From Triatoma infestans (taxonomy: Eukaryota > Arthropoda > Insecta > Hemiptera > Reduviidae), in assembly GCA_011037195.1 (NCBI GenBank), contig JAAEAF010001097.1, positions 62,001 to 126,000 of the forward strand: a stretch of 64,000 nucleotides of DNA. Direction: 5' to 3'. Shown here in pieces: positions 46,601 to 56,209 of the stretch (positions within the stretch are counted from its first letter, which is position 1; every line of letters starts with the position of its first letter). The notes below the pieces were generated by a model. It did not search any database. It saw nothing but the letters and a program-made list of their open reading frames with translations, and was not told the origin of the DNA. Position numbers and translations under genes: made by a program.

Positions 46601-48754
46601 CACGCACACACATTGTACTTTTACAGAGCCTAAATTTTGGGTTAAAATATTGGTAGCCTAGGAAGATACAATGTTAGAATGTTGGAGATATCCCAACATT
46701 CCTGCTGCTACGCTGAGATATCCTAACTAGAAATGCTGGAGACCCTTGTTTCCAGAGCTTACTCGCCCCAGATGGTAACCCAGCGTTATCTGAGACTTAA
46801 TCTTATACTAAGACCCATTCATTACTCATAACTTCCAGCGTTCAAAAAATTACGCCCAACACGTATACAACTATTTGGATTTAGCATGAATATGCTAAAC
46901 TGTGGAATCATAGTTATCTCATATACCATCTAATTTTAATTCTAATTGGCTATAATCTTAATTGATAGACATAAAATCATGAGTTAACATAAAATAATAA
47001 TCTTAGACAGACATATTTTTTTAAGGAATTCAAGACGATGATTGATCAATTGGCAAAGGTAATGCAAGAAAAAGGATTAGATTCACAAAGATTTACATGT
47101 AAAGAATGTCGTCAACATATCGGAATAACATTTGCTAAAGCTAGGTAATCCACTATGTTTGTTTATAAAGCAACAATAAATTATTGCTTTCGTTTTATCA
47201 AGTAAAATAATTTATTTATATTGCCCTCAGTGTCTTTTTTAATTTAATTTTATGATAATTTTTTTTCACAGAGTTTGCTCATTAACCGGCAGTTACTATT
47301 GTACAGATTGTTTTAAAAGTTCTGATTGGGTTATACCAGCTCGTATCATACACAATTGGGATTTTGCCAAATATCCAGTCAGCAATAGAAGTTCAGCATT
47401 TCTTTTAGAAGTACAAGATTATCCATTGTTTGATATTAGAAAACTTAATGCACGTCTTTATTTTGCTATAGAAGAAATGGCAGAAATGCAGGTAATTTGA
47501 TTTGTTTTTTGCTAAACATTTTGAAAGGTTTATGGATCTATTATAATTCTATCTAATTGATCATGTTAATTGTTTGTTTAGAAATTAAGAATGAAATTGA
47601 ATCTCCTTCGTCCATATTTATTTACTTGTCATGATCCAATAAGGAAAGATTTACAGAAATTGGTTTGGCCTAGGGAATATCTTTACGAACATGTACATTT
47701 ATATTCAATCGCTGTAAGTATTTTCTATTTTTTCAGACTAGTTCTTACTTTTAAGAAACATTATAAAAGAACAAACTTAGAGAAACAAATTTACGATCTG
47801 ATCTACTTAGTGATTGGGTCCCTCATTTTAGGGACTCCTATCCGGTATTTATTTTCATATAATTAGTGCGAGGGAGTAGAAAGATGGTAAGGAATTAACT
47901 AACATCTTCTCTCATACATCTAAGTTGAAAAGAAAACATATTCGATAACAAGGAAATTTTGATAGGTTGCCGGTATCTTTCTCTCTCGGCATAAGGATGA
48001 TTGTGATGCCCGCACGATAATTCTTCCAGGGAATCATATGTCTCGATGAGAAGTATGTCGGCATCGAATACAGAAAGAATGAACGTAGATGAAGGAAAGA
48101 AATAGAAAGGTGCTGGGTTTGATTTGATGTCATAGATAACTTCGATCCCAGGTTCAACACCCAAAAGGAAGCAACTGCAAGACCCCATATTCTGGTCATT
48201 TTTTCAGTTAAGATCCTAAACCCAAGGCATAATACCTTAACCTTATTAGAGTACCCTTCTCTCTATTAGGCAGATTCTATGGAAATGAGCTTAAGGATTG
48301 TCTTGAAATATTTTTTATGATGACATGTGCATTGCTGTTGGGGTACGCGGACGATGTTGCTGCTGTGGTTGTCACATGGGATACTAAAGATGCCTAAATA
48401 ATTGAATATTTAGGAAATTACTCGGTTAGCCCCGCAATGCTAGATAACATCTATGATTTTATTCAGTAAAGGTACTTCCGGTTGAGAAATTTTGGCAACG
48501 TATTGTCGGATCCGATGGTGATACCTAAACGGAATATCATTTAAACTTTCTACGATTTTTCGTTTATGATCTATGCTGTTCACATACATACATACAACAC
48601 ACTCTCGCAGAGACACATATAAACACACGCAGACCATTTTCTAAAAACCACTTTTTTGTACTCAGGGAACCTTAAAACGGATATTTCCGGTGAAAACTCA
48701 ATATCTAAAATCTGTCAAGATTACAATATTTCCTCTTATTAGGAGTAAGAGAAT

Positions 48755-48826
<72 letters not shown>

Positions 48827-50141
48827 TAAGTAAAGTTGCACTTCGGTTAAACGATTTTCTTCAAATTTGGAAATCTAGCAATGTTTGTAATTAATCTTAA
48901 TATTATGTTAGCATTAGAGGAGAGAGCTAACGTTACTTGCACTTCCAAAACCTCCCCCCCCACCCCGAAAATAACACTTTTCCGGGAAAAATGTTTCAAA
49001 TACAAGTAATGGGCATTTATTTATTTTAATAGTATACTAGTTTAAAGAAAATCTGAAGCTGGTTTCGCGAAAAACTGAAAATAAAATAAAATATCATACG
49101 GTGATGGATTTTTTTACTGCAAACTTCGAGTGCGAACTATGTTTTCAAAAAAGGATTTATTTGTGAAAAATGTAACGAAACAAAAACTATTTTCTCTTTT
49201 GATAGAGTAATTCCCTTACACAATTACCCTAGCTCTACCAATATGATTATCAGTTATAATTTTCGGATGAATTAACCACACTCAACACATACTAGCTCAT
49301 TTAATCCCAGAAGATAGACCAGCAATCCTAATACTGTTTATAGCATGCATTGAAACCATCAGAAATATTATTCGCCCTGGAGCTGTAGCAGCCCGTCTAA
49401 CTACAAACATAATTACAGGACACTTATCTAAACGGAATTCCATTTAATTATTTCGTCCTTGTTAAAAATAAAAGCATATAACTTTTTCATAACTAGCACA
49501 AAGTAATTTAGTGCGTTGTTCCCGGAGTTAAATTGCCAGTTATCTATGTTAAATTATCAAAAATACGCTTTTGACAGGTTATCGTAGGTATTTGTTAATA
49601 TAATGCACCGATACATTTACGTAAATATTGTAAAATGCCGTCAAATCACTATATATCTAAAACCGATATGACTTTGTTTGTTTATGATAGTTGTATAGAA
49701 ATAAATAAATAAACAAAAAATTTGTTTTATTTTAACTATATTATTTGTTTTTTTTCTGTTTTTGAAAGGATCTATTAGATATTCCAACTGGATTGCTCGG
49801 AGAACTTATGAAAAAAGCTATAAATCTTTCTGTTGAACATGTAAAATCATGTCAACTATGTTTTCAAAAAGGATTTATCTGTGAAATATGTAACGAAACA
49901 AAAACTATTTACCCTTTTGATATTGAAACGACATATAGAGTAATTCATTTTTTAAAAATAATAACATCTTGAATTAATGAAACTATTTTTTAAATCCTAA
50001 ACAATCTTATATGTAACTATTTTTCAGTGTCAAAATTGTACAAGTGTCTTCCATGTTGAATGTAAAAAGAAAAATCAAGAATGCCCAAAATGTGATAGAA
50101 TTAAACGGCGAAAGGAACTTCAAAAATTGGAAGACAGCTGA
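43605..50141 (+). CDS. PLEKHM1: PLEKHM1-like RUN and zinc-domain protein, no PH domains
   Basis: Endolysosomal adaptor; the vertebrate protein links Rab7, HOPS and LC3. Eight exons with consistent phases: 43605-43913, 44981-45892, 45980-46036, 47026-47144, 47272-47491, 47582-47713, 49769-49939 and 50028-50141, giving 677 residues. Exons 1-2 hold the RUN domain ([34 protein letters not shown]). The middle is Ser/Glu-rich and disordered. Exons 4-8 hold the C-terminal cysteine-rich (Rubicon-homology/zf-RING_9) domain: [46 protein letters not shown] and [12 protein letters not shown]. The two PH domains of vertebrate PLEKHM1 (about 1056 aa) are not encoded. The 19-codon exon 3 contains YEVI (413-416) followed by DD, a possible LC3-interacting motif (inference). 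Confidence 0.92.
48465..48760 (+). repeat. dispersed repeat family copy (PLEKHM1 intron 6)
   Basis: Starts GGTACTTCCGGTTGAG, then TTTCTACGATTTTTCGTTTA, the CACACACGCAGACC segment, AACCACTTTTTTGTACTCAG, ATATTTCCGGTGAAAACTC and CTTATTAGGAGTAAGAG. It is the most complete forward copy in the window. A second partial copy follows at 48830-49100, after a (TAA)n run. Confidence 0.6.
48758..48824. repeat. (TAA)n microsatellite
   Basis: About 22 uninterrupted AAT/TAA units between two dispersed-repeat copies. Such a tract is likely to vary in length between individuals. Confidence 0.95.
49131..49213 (+). pseudogene. partial copy of PLEKHM1 exon 7
   Basis: Near-identical to the end of exon 7 and the first bases of its intron (49850-49945). 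It shares AACTATGTTTTCAAAAA, GGATTTAT.TGTGAAA.ATG and AACGAAACAAAAACTATTT. It lacks about 15 nt (ATTGAAACGACATAT) just before the splice donor, retains AGAGTAATTC, and is followed immediately by mitochondrial sequence. It has no good acceptor upstream. Confidence 0.8.
49214..49428 (+). other. NUMT: mitochondrial ATP6 fragment
   Basis: Nuclear copy of mitochondrial DNA. Read with TGA as Trp and AGA as Ser, the frame starting near 49220 gives TLALPMWLSVIIFGWINHTQ, then PAILMLFMACIETISNIIRP and [11 protein letters not shown]. These are the conserved C-terminal helices of ATP synthase subunit a. With the nuclear code the frame has TGA stops at about 49244 and 49262. It lies in PLEKHM1 intron 6, directly after the partial exon copy. 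Confidence 0.9.
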
Positions 50142-51007
50142 TGCACTTAAAATTTTTGTTTAAATATTTATATGCTTTATGTAAAATATTACTAATAATT
50201 GTAACTTAGTTCTGTTTAATTTTTGTTTTGTATTTTAATCAGATTCATTTCCATCATTTATTATAAGTGCCTCACTATGTGATAATTTCTAAAAGTTGTC
50301 AATGTCTGTATTTATCTTTGTTTGTATATATAATGAAATAGATTTACTTAAAATGGTATTCATTTTGTTTTCACCCAAAAAGGGCACGAAGGCCACCAAG
50401 ACGCCGATGAGGTGAACAGTAGGCCGAGGTTCCCGTTCTGACCTTCAGGTCCATTAATGTTAATTTAGTGGCAGTAACCTTGACACATAGCAACAAAAAA
50501 AATAGTGTATTGTACTTTTTTCACCTTTTCAGCACATGCTGTTATCCAATTCAGCAAAGGAATAAACAATGTTAATGCCAATATTTAGCTATCCGGGCTT
50601 GGGAGCACTTTACTAACGGTTTCAATTTATGAGGCCAAAAGTAGTCTGCTTTAAGCGCGAGAGAAATTAAGGATTGCTTTATAAGAATAATAGCCTTTGT
50701 ACCCACACAAGATCGTATTTAAACAACTGCTCTTTGAAAATGTCAAACATGAAGTAAACACTTCTTCTTTACTACCTGCATTTATTTATATATTTCTGTC
50801 TCTGATTACTGTAGAAAGATGCCCGCAGTAACTTGGGGAGTAGCGACCGCACGGGGTATCACAGCTCAGTACTCTGTGCACTTCGTCAGAACAGTACACA
50901 ATATACTTAAACTGCATACACTCTACACTTCACAGACAAGGAAAAATACAGTACACAAACTAGGGTCTACCTCCTTAGTTAATTGGCGAAAGCCAAGGGA
51001 GAAGGAA

Positions 51008-51190
51008 GGGATTAGCTGAGTGGTAGCGCGCTGGAATAGCAACGCGGGGAGGTCCCGGGTTCAAATCCAGCATGTTGCCCTTAGATTTTTTCTTCTTAGT
51101 AGCCTCTGCAACTCACTGTCCGGTGATGGGCAGTGTTGTCTGTAGCTGGAGAACGCTGCTTGGAGGCCGGCTGTGCATTTTAGAAGGTTC
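51008..51190 (+). repeat. tRNA-derived SINE, best-preserved head
   Basis: The head has an A box GGATTAGCTGAGTGGTAGCG (51010-51029) and a B box GGTTCAAATCC (51058-51068), as in a Pol III tRNA promoter. The body has TTAGATTTTTTCTTCTTAG, CTGTCCGGTGATGGGC and TTGTCTGTAGCTGGAGAACG. Spacing between A and B boxes is about 30 nt, as in tRNA genes. There is no clear A tail. Relatives lie at 8010, 10950, 14195 and 18940. Confidence 0.85.
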
Positions 51191-51889
51191 CGGGGGCACG
51201 ATAGAACTTTCAGGTCGCAGTGCGATAATCCCCGACAACAATCTACTGTAGAAAGAAAGCAATGCATTTGTCTCAGATTTGCGAAGTAGGTTATCAAACG
51301 GGCTCCTTTAAATAAATATTTAGAATTTCATCAGTAATTTGAAAATTAAGAAAGTTTGAACTTTGTATTCTGCTTGGGTCGCAAGATGGAGGTTTCAGTC
51401 AAAATACTTTTCCTATCAAACTATTATAGTGTAGGAGAGACATGAGTTTATATTTCCTTTAAAGTGTCATTTGCACTAAGTGAAGTAACGGTTTCTGCAA
51501 TTAACAACAAAGACCAAAAAGCTGTAAAATTAAGTTTAACAAAATTTAGAAATTGGCTGGAAAACAGTTAAGAAATAAATTCAATATCAAATAAAATATT
51601 GTTTATTATTTTTAATTATAATATATAAAAATATAAAAGCAAATTTTATTTAATTTGCTATAAAAATTGAAATAGTGAAATTAATTCTATGACTTCATTT
51701 AAGAAATCATACATTACAAAATTGGACGAATTATTTTTGATGAAATTAATCAATTTTGGACGGTTCATAATTTTATATACATTACAAAAATTTACATCGA
51801 ACAGGCATCATTCGATGCAAACAATTTTCTACTTTTTATTATAATGATAAGAAAAAGCTTACAATCATTTCATTATACAACCTACCTCA

Positions 51890-51955
51890 TAGAGGCAGAT
51901 TTACGACTTGAAGATTACTAATTAACAGGTTTGGATCCCAGTAGGAGGAAGTATT
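51890..51955 (+). repeat. possible tRNA-like pseudogene or SINE head
   Basis: A 65-nt stretch with tRNA-like landmarks: ACTTGAAGAT, resembling a tRNA-Phe anticodon arm, then AGGTTTGGATCCC, resembling a T arm/B box. No acceptor stem pairing can be drawn, so it is not a functional tRNA. Confidence 0.25.
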
Positions 51956-52269
51956 TTTTTTATCGCACTTTTTTTTTACAAAAATAACATGACTTCATTC
52001 ATTCTTCATAAATATTTTTTAGTAAGTCATTTTCATAAGCGTAAGTTTAATAATGGAATGCTATAAAGAGTTTTGGAACCCATAGAATGTTGGCGAGATT
52101 ACATTATGTTTAAGCTAATACATATTGGTAGATACACATGAGATTGTTTATATTAACAAATTTTTATAAGCAGATCTATTAAGTCTCCTGATTTGTTTAA
52201 TTTTAAAAGATTCCAAAAATTGGAAAAGTCTTAAAAGATACAATCTCTTTTCTTTTTTTATATACAATT

Positions 52270-54880
52270 TTATATATTACTATGCATACCAGACTTGAGA
52301 GATTCCATATTATAATCTGCTCGCATCATTTCAGCTTTTTTTCTTTTAATTCGATGTCGTCTAGCTTCAATAAGAAACAAAATGCCAGCTGCATAAGAAC
52401 CAATAACGCCTATAACGGCCAAGGCGTACGACCATCCGATATGATTATGTTCCCAATTCGGCATCCAAACTCTACCGTCACCATATGCACCAAATATAAA
52501 TACCGCAATTGTACCACAAATTCCTAAAAATAGATAACCATAAATAATTATGGGGAAAAAAGATATTATTTATTTTATCAAATAAATAAAAATATACCTG
52601 CTAAAATTAAAACACTTCCTAAAACTATAAGAAGTTGGACGAACCTATAATTTTCACGGCTGCAAGCTAAGTATAAAAGAGTACTAGGGATTGCAATAAG
52701 ATGAAACACAAAACATACTGTGAAAAAGAATTGTACTGCTACAAAAAAACCTGAAGAAAAAAGCAAAATAAAAATTGTAATACTTCAAATAACACAAAAA
52801 AAAATAATAAAATATACGCAATATTTAGACAATGCAATAACTTAAAAAAGTTCAATGCTATTTTTTGTAAGAAGTCACTGAAGGGGACAAATTTTGCGAT
52901 GCTCGAAGTAGCACAAACCAAAGTAGAATTAATACCCCAATTCTGACAGTCTCCGTTTTTTTTTTAAGAGTGAGATGTGCAAAAGTCAATCCAATTAAGA
53001 TCTACTAGAGCTTTCTTGAACATCTGTATTTTTACGTAGAATGTAATCATCACATATTTTGAAAGATGAAGTGGGAAATGTGTATGTGCAATCATGAGCA
53101 AGAAATACCCGACACATACTTAGGTTTAGCCTACTCAGAGACAAACATTAGGTCATCATCAAACACATATTTTGCACTTGCATACATACTCTATACTTTT
53201 ATCAGTTGATTTCATTAAGTATGAAATCCACAGTCACCAAAGGATTCTACAGTCAGCGCCTACATTCCAACTAGTGGTCAATTGGCCCACTCTCGTAGTC
53301 ACTGTTTATTATTTATGTGGCGCCAATATGTTCATGTTACTGTGAACGGGGATGCCTGTAGAGAAGCTAAGATTCCGACTAAAGATGTTACTAGTTCTTC
53401 CCATCCTGCCTTACAGTGATTTTGGTTACGTAAACAATGAACTGAGTACACATCTTTCCCTCTACATTATGTAATTTATAAACATTACAGTGCTCACCCG
53501 AGAGAAACAACAGTCAGTATCCCTGCCCCGGATTGTAATTCTTTTAAAGAGCCCAACTTTTGTCTTCACCACCATATATATATATTCATATGTTTATATT
53601 TTTACATTTTAAAAGATCTAAAATATAAGTTATAAATTTCTGTAACATCCTAAAATTGTATTAACTTCTTTTCAATTACTGAATTTATATCCCTTGCTTA
53701 TGGCCACTACAGTTTGATCTCCTGGTTTGTATTCTTACTTGTTGTTAATAAAGTTTCTCGACCGATCTAATAACAACTAAAGGAGATCTCGAGGAGCGGT
53801 CAATAAAATGTACACTTTTTTTTTAAATCTTTTCCAACGTTTCGACAAATTTATTGTCTTCTTCAGGGATAAAATTAAAAAAATTGTTAATCGGTGTTAG
53901 ATATAATTTCCATTGAACAAACTAAACACAAAATATGTACTAAACAGAGAGAGTTGTTAACTATATGAGCTACATCATCAGAAAAAATGATGTAGCTCAT
54001 ATAGTTAGCAACTCTCTGTTTAGTACATATTTTGTGTTCAGTTTGTTCTATGGAAATTATATCTAACACCGATTAACAATTTTTTTTAATTTTATCCCTG
54101 AAGAAGACAATAAATTTGTCGAAACGTTGGAAAAGATTTAAAATAAAAAGTGTACATTTTATTGACCGCTCCTCGATTTCTTCTTTAGTTATTCTTACTT
54201 GTGTTGAAGCGTCAAACTTATTTTCAGCGAATGAATTTCTACTACGTTTAAAAAACAGCATTGTTTCATAATTAAGTTAAATTGTGGGCTGCTTCTATAA
54301 TTTGTTTTAGTTCGACTAAATTAAATTGAAGAGAGGTCGTACCATCTACAGTTATACTTTAAATAACCCTAAAAGTTACCTGGTACTACTTACAAACGGA
54401 TATTTAGCATTGCTAATCAAGTCATTAATCATCTGTTGAACTAAGCCACACAAAAAATAACGTTGGATTCATTAATACTACAATTTATATTAAACCTTTA
54501 AGGATTCCAATTAATTAAAATATTTACCCGGTAGTAGGAAATCAAAAATTATGTAATATTCCTCTTCAAAAATCCACCAACAATTCTGAAATTTAGTATC
54601 ATACCAATAATGAGGGTCTTCGAAATTAGAAAAACATACCCACCATAAACCTGCAAGGAAAATGATATATACAAAAATAAACAAATAACGGTTTAATTCA
54701 TCCTATAATCATAGCAAAATAGGAAAAAAATAATTTAAACTTACCAATACGTTGAAATTTCGGATTCTTAAGTTTTTGGTCTGTTTCTAACCAATTTGGT
54801 GTAGCAAAAGCTATAAATATTAACAAAAAACTTACACCTGCTATGCCTATCGATATTAGTCCTGTTAAAGACTTTCCCAT
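52270..54880 (-). CDS. claudin/PMP22-family four-TM septate-junction-type protein
   Basis: Four exons with consistent phases: 54745-54880, 54528-54650, 52598-52750 and 52270-52523, giving 221 residues. TM1 is about residues 7-28. The first extracellular loop shows the claudin pattern W-GLW-C-C (W30 in TPNWLE, GLWWVC at 46-51, then QNCWW). TM2 (FFVAVQFFFTVCFVFHLIAI) and TM3 (VQLLIVLGSVLILAG, GICGTIAVFIF) follow. A second loop has MPNWEHNHIGWSYALAV, and TM4 ends at FLIEARRHRIKRKK, a basic cytosolic stop-transfer. In insects such proteins (Megatrachea, Sinuous, Kune-kune types) build septate junctions; I cannot say which this is. Intron 2 contains the 425-bp palindrome with two hammerhead-like motifs. 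Confidence 0.85.
53826..53876 (-). ncRNA. hammerhead-ribozyme-like motif, family 2, left arm
   Basis: On the minus strand: stem I 5' strand AATTTTATCC (53876-53867), CTGAAGA (53866-53860), one unpaired A, stem II GACAA/TTGTC, GAAA, a 2-bp stem III AC/GT, then T at 53836 before the expected cleavage site. Stem I 3' strand is GGAAAAGATT (53835-53826). Stem I pairs over 10 positions with one A-A mismatch and one G-T pair. It is in the sense direction of the claudin pre-mRNA. Confidence 0.65.
54088..54138 (+). ncRNA. hammerhead-ribozyme-like motif, family 2, right arm
   Basis: Mirror copy on plus: AATTTTATCC (54088-54097), CTGAAGA (54098-54104), A105, GACAA (54106-54110), loop TAAAT, TTGTC (54116-54120), GAAACGTT (54121-54128), GGAAAAGATT (54129-54138). 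All invariant hammerhead core bases are present. The short stem III (AC/GT) is like those described for hammerheads in Penelope-like elements and for dimer-active hammerheads. Antisense to the claudin gene. Confidence 0.65.
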
Positions 54881-56209
54881 ATTATTAATTTAATGTTTAT
54901 ATGGGATTTTAAAATAAACAGTAATCTAATTGCCAGCAATAAACATAAAATATTTTCAGTTGTCAAAAAAAAAAATAAACAAACTGTGATATCCACGCCC
55001 CTCTGTTACATGACTGTCAACACAACAAGGGGAAAACGGTAAATGTAAACAATAATTTCTTTACTTTTAATTAATTCATAAATAATATATACAAATATAT
55101 GTATATTGCATATATTCTCGAAAATTTGTTTATTGGTTGTATATCAACAGAAAATATACTCTGTAAGAATAAACAATAATTAAAAGTAAGCTAATAATCA
55201 AAGGAAAAGTTTTTTTTTATGAAGATCACTACTTAAATACAATAATAAATTGAATAAATTATAAAAATTAAAAGTTTGTAACTTCTACTGCAAAAAAAAT
55301 TTGAGGGGAAGGGCCGATTTTTATGACACAAGCCTAAATTTTAATCACTTTTTACTTCGTATCTGGGCCTTTTTCCGTTGTTGCTTTTTGTCACACTGCT
55401 TTTACTGTTTACTGTTTCAGTTTTTATCAGAGAAATAGGAAAAATGATGAGATGTTGAATGAAAAATATTGAAACACTGCAGATTCATCCAGTTTTTCAA
55501 CGTAACAACTATTAAAGCCTTGTGAATTTTACAAGTATGGATAGTTCAACATTTACATAGTCAAATTTTTTTCTTTCGCTTACTAATGTGAAACTAAATC
55601 TGAAAATATGGGAATATTCAAATTTAAAAATAATACAAAATATTATTTTATTAAAAACTACTTTTCTTGTACGCTGAAGCAAATGGTTAAATGCTTTTTA
55701 TAATGTTTGCTTCATTTATCTTATTTTCCTAAGAGATGAAAACTTGTAACTATTTAACACGTGAACATAAATAAGAGATGGTATATAGTTTATACACACC
55801 GAATAACTGCAACAGCGGCCCCTCTAAAGAAATTATTGCCGATTTTAACTACTGAAAAGAAACCAGAGCGTATATAAATACATTAATAATTATTAGTCCA
55901 TTCTAATAGTTATCAGCCCCATTTTAATAATAAATATTTCTAAATGAATTTGAAAATGAAATACATTTCTATAATATAAAAATTACCTCAACAAAATTTG
56001 AGTGGGAATTTGATAAGCCAGAAGCAATTAAACGCATGCGTTCACATTTTAAATGTCCTTGTAAAACCTTCCTTAACTTGTTCCTTGAAGTGATATACTT
56101 TATAAAAAGTGTGACAAATCGTAGGCACCCATTCGCTAGGTAACTTTGACAGCTAAATTTAGGCAGATACGAGAGTTTTCTTTTATTTTTTGCAATTTAA
56201 TTTAGATCA
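54881..56209. promoter_or_regulatory. head-to-head intergenic region, claudin/PUDP
   Basis: 1.33 kb between divergent start codons. AT-rich, with no repeat family member or open frame of note. Promoters for both genes are expected but no core element is clear. Confidence 0.4.

Larger units (their letters stand above)
50142..52269. other. tail-to-tail intergenic region
   Basis: Holds the 3' UTRs of the PLEKHM1-like gene (plus) and the claudin-like gene (minus). It includes a GC-richer stretch at 50385-50470 of unknown origin, the SINE at 51008-51190, and a tRNA-like pseudogene candidate at 51890-51955. No other gene is seen. Confidence 0.45.
53769..54193. repeat. 425-bp palindrome, hammerhead-repeat family 2
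   Basis: A nearly perfect inverted repeat centred near 53984 (CATCATCAGAAAAAATGATG). Arms of about 200 bp run from ATAACAACTAAAGGAGATC to GATTTCTTCTTTAGTTAT. Each arm carries an identical hammerhead-like motif, on minus in the left arm and plus in the right arm. Very few differences separate the arms, so the element is young or kept similar by gene conversion. It has no coding capacity; open frames of about 60 codons are by-products. It sits in claudin intron 2. Confidence 0.9.

Noticed and set aside
47900..48199. SINE-like B box (AGGTTCAACACCC) and minus-strand open frames
   Set aside because: No A box at the right spacing and no second copy; the frames are short and unlike known proteins.
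48758..48824. CRISPR-like or regulated repeat array
   Set aside because: It is a plain (TAA)n microsatellite without spacers.
49214..49428. An extra coding exon of the PLEKHM1-like gene
   Set aside because: It reads as ATP6 only with the mitochondrial code and has stops in the nuclear code, so it is a NUMT.
51008..51080. A functional tRNA gene on plus
   Set aside because: A and B boxes are present, but the acceptor stem cannot be closed, the same head occurs in four other copies with a shared non-tRNA body, so it is a SINE.
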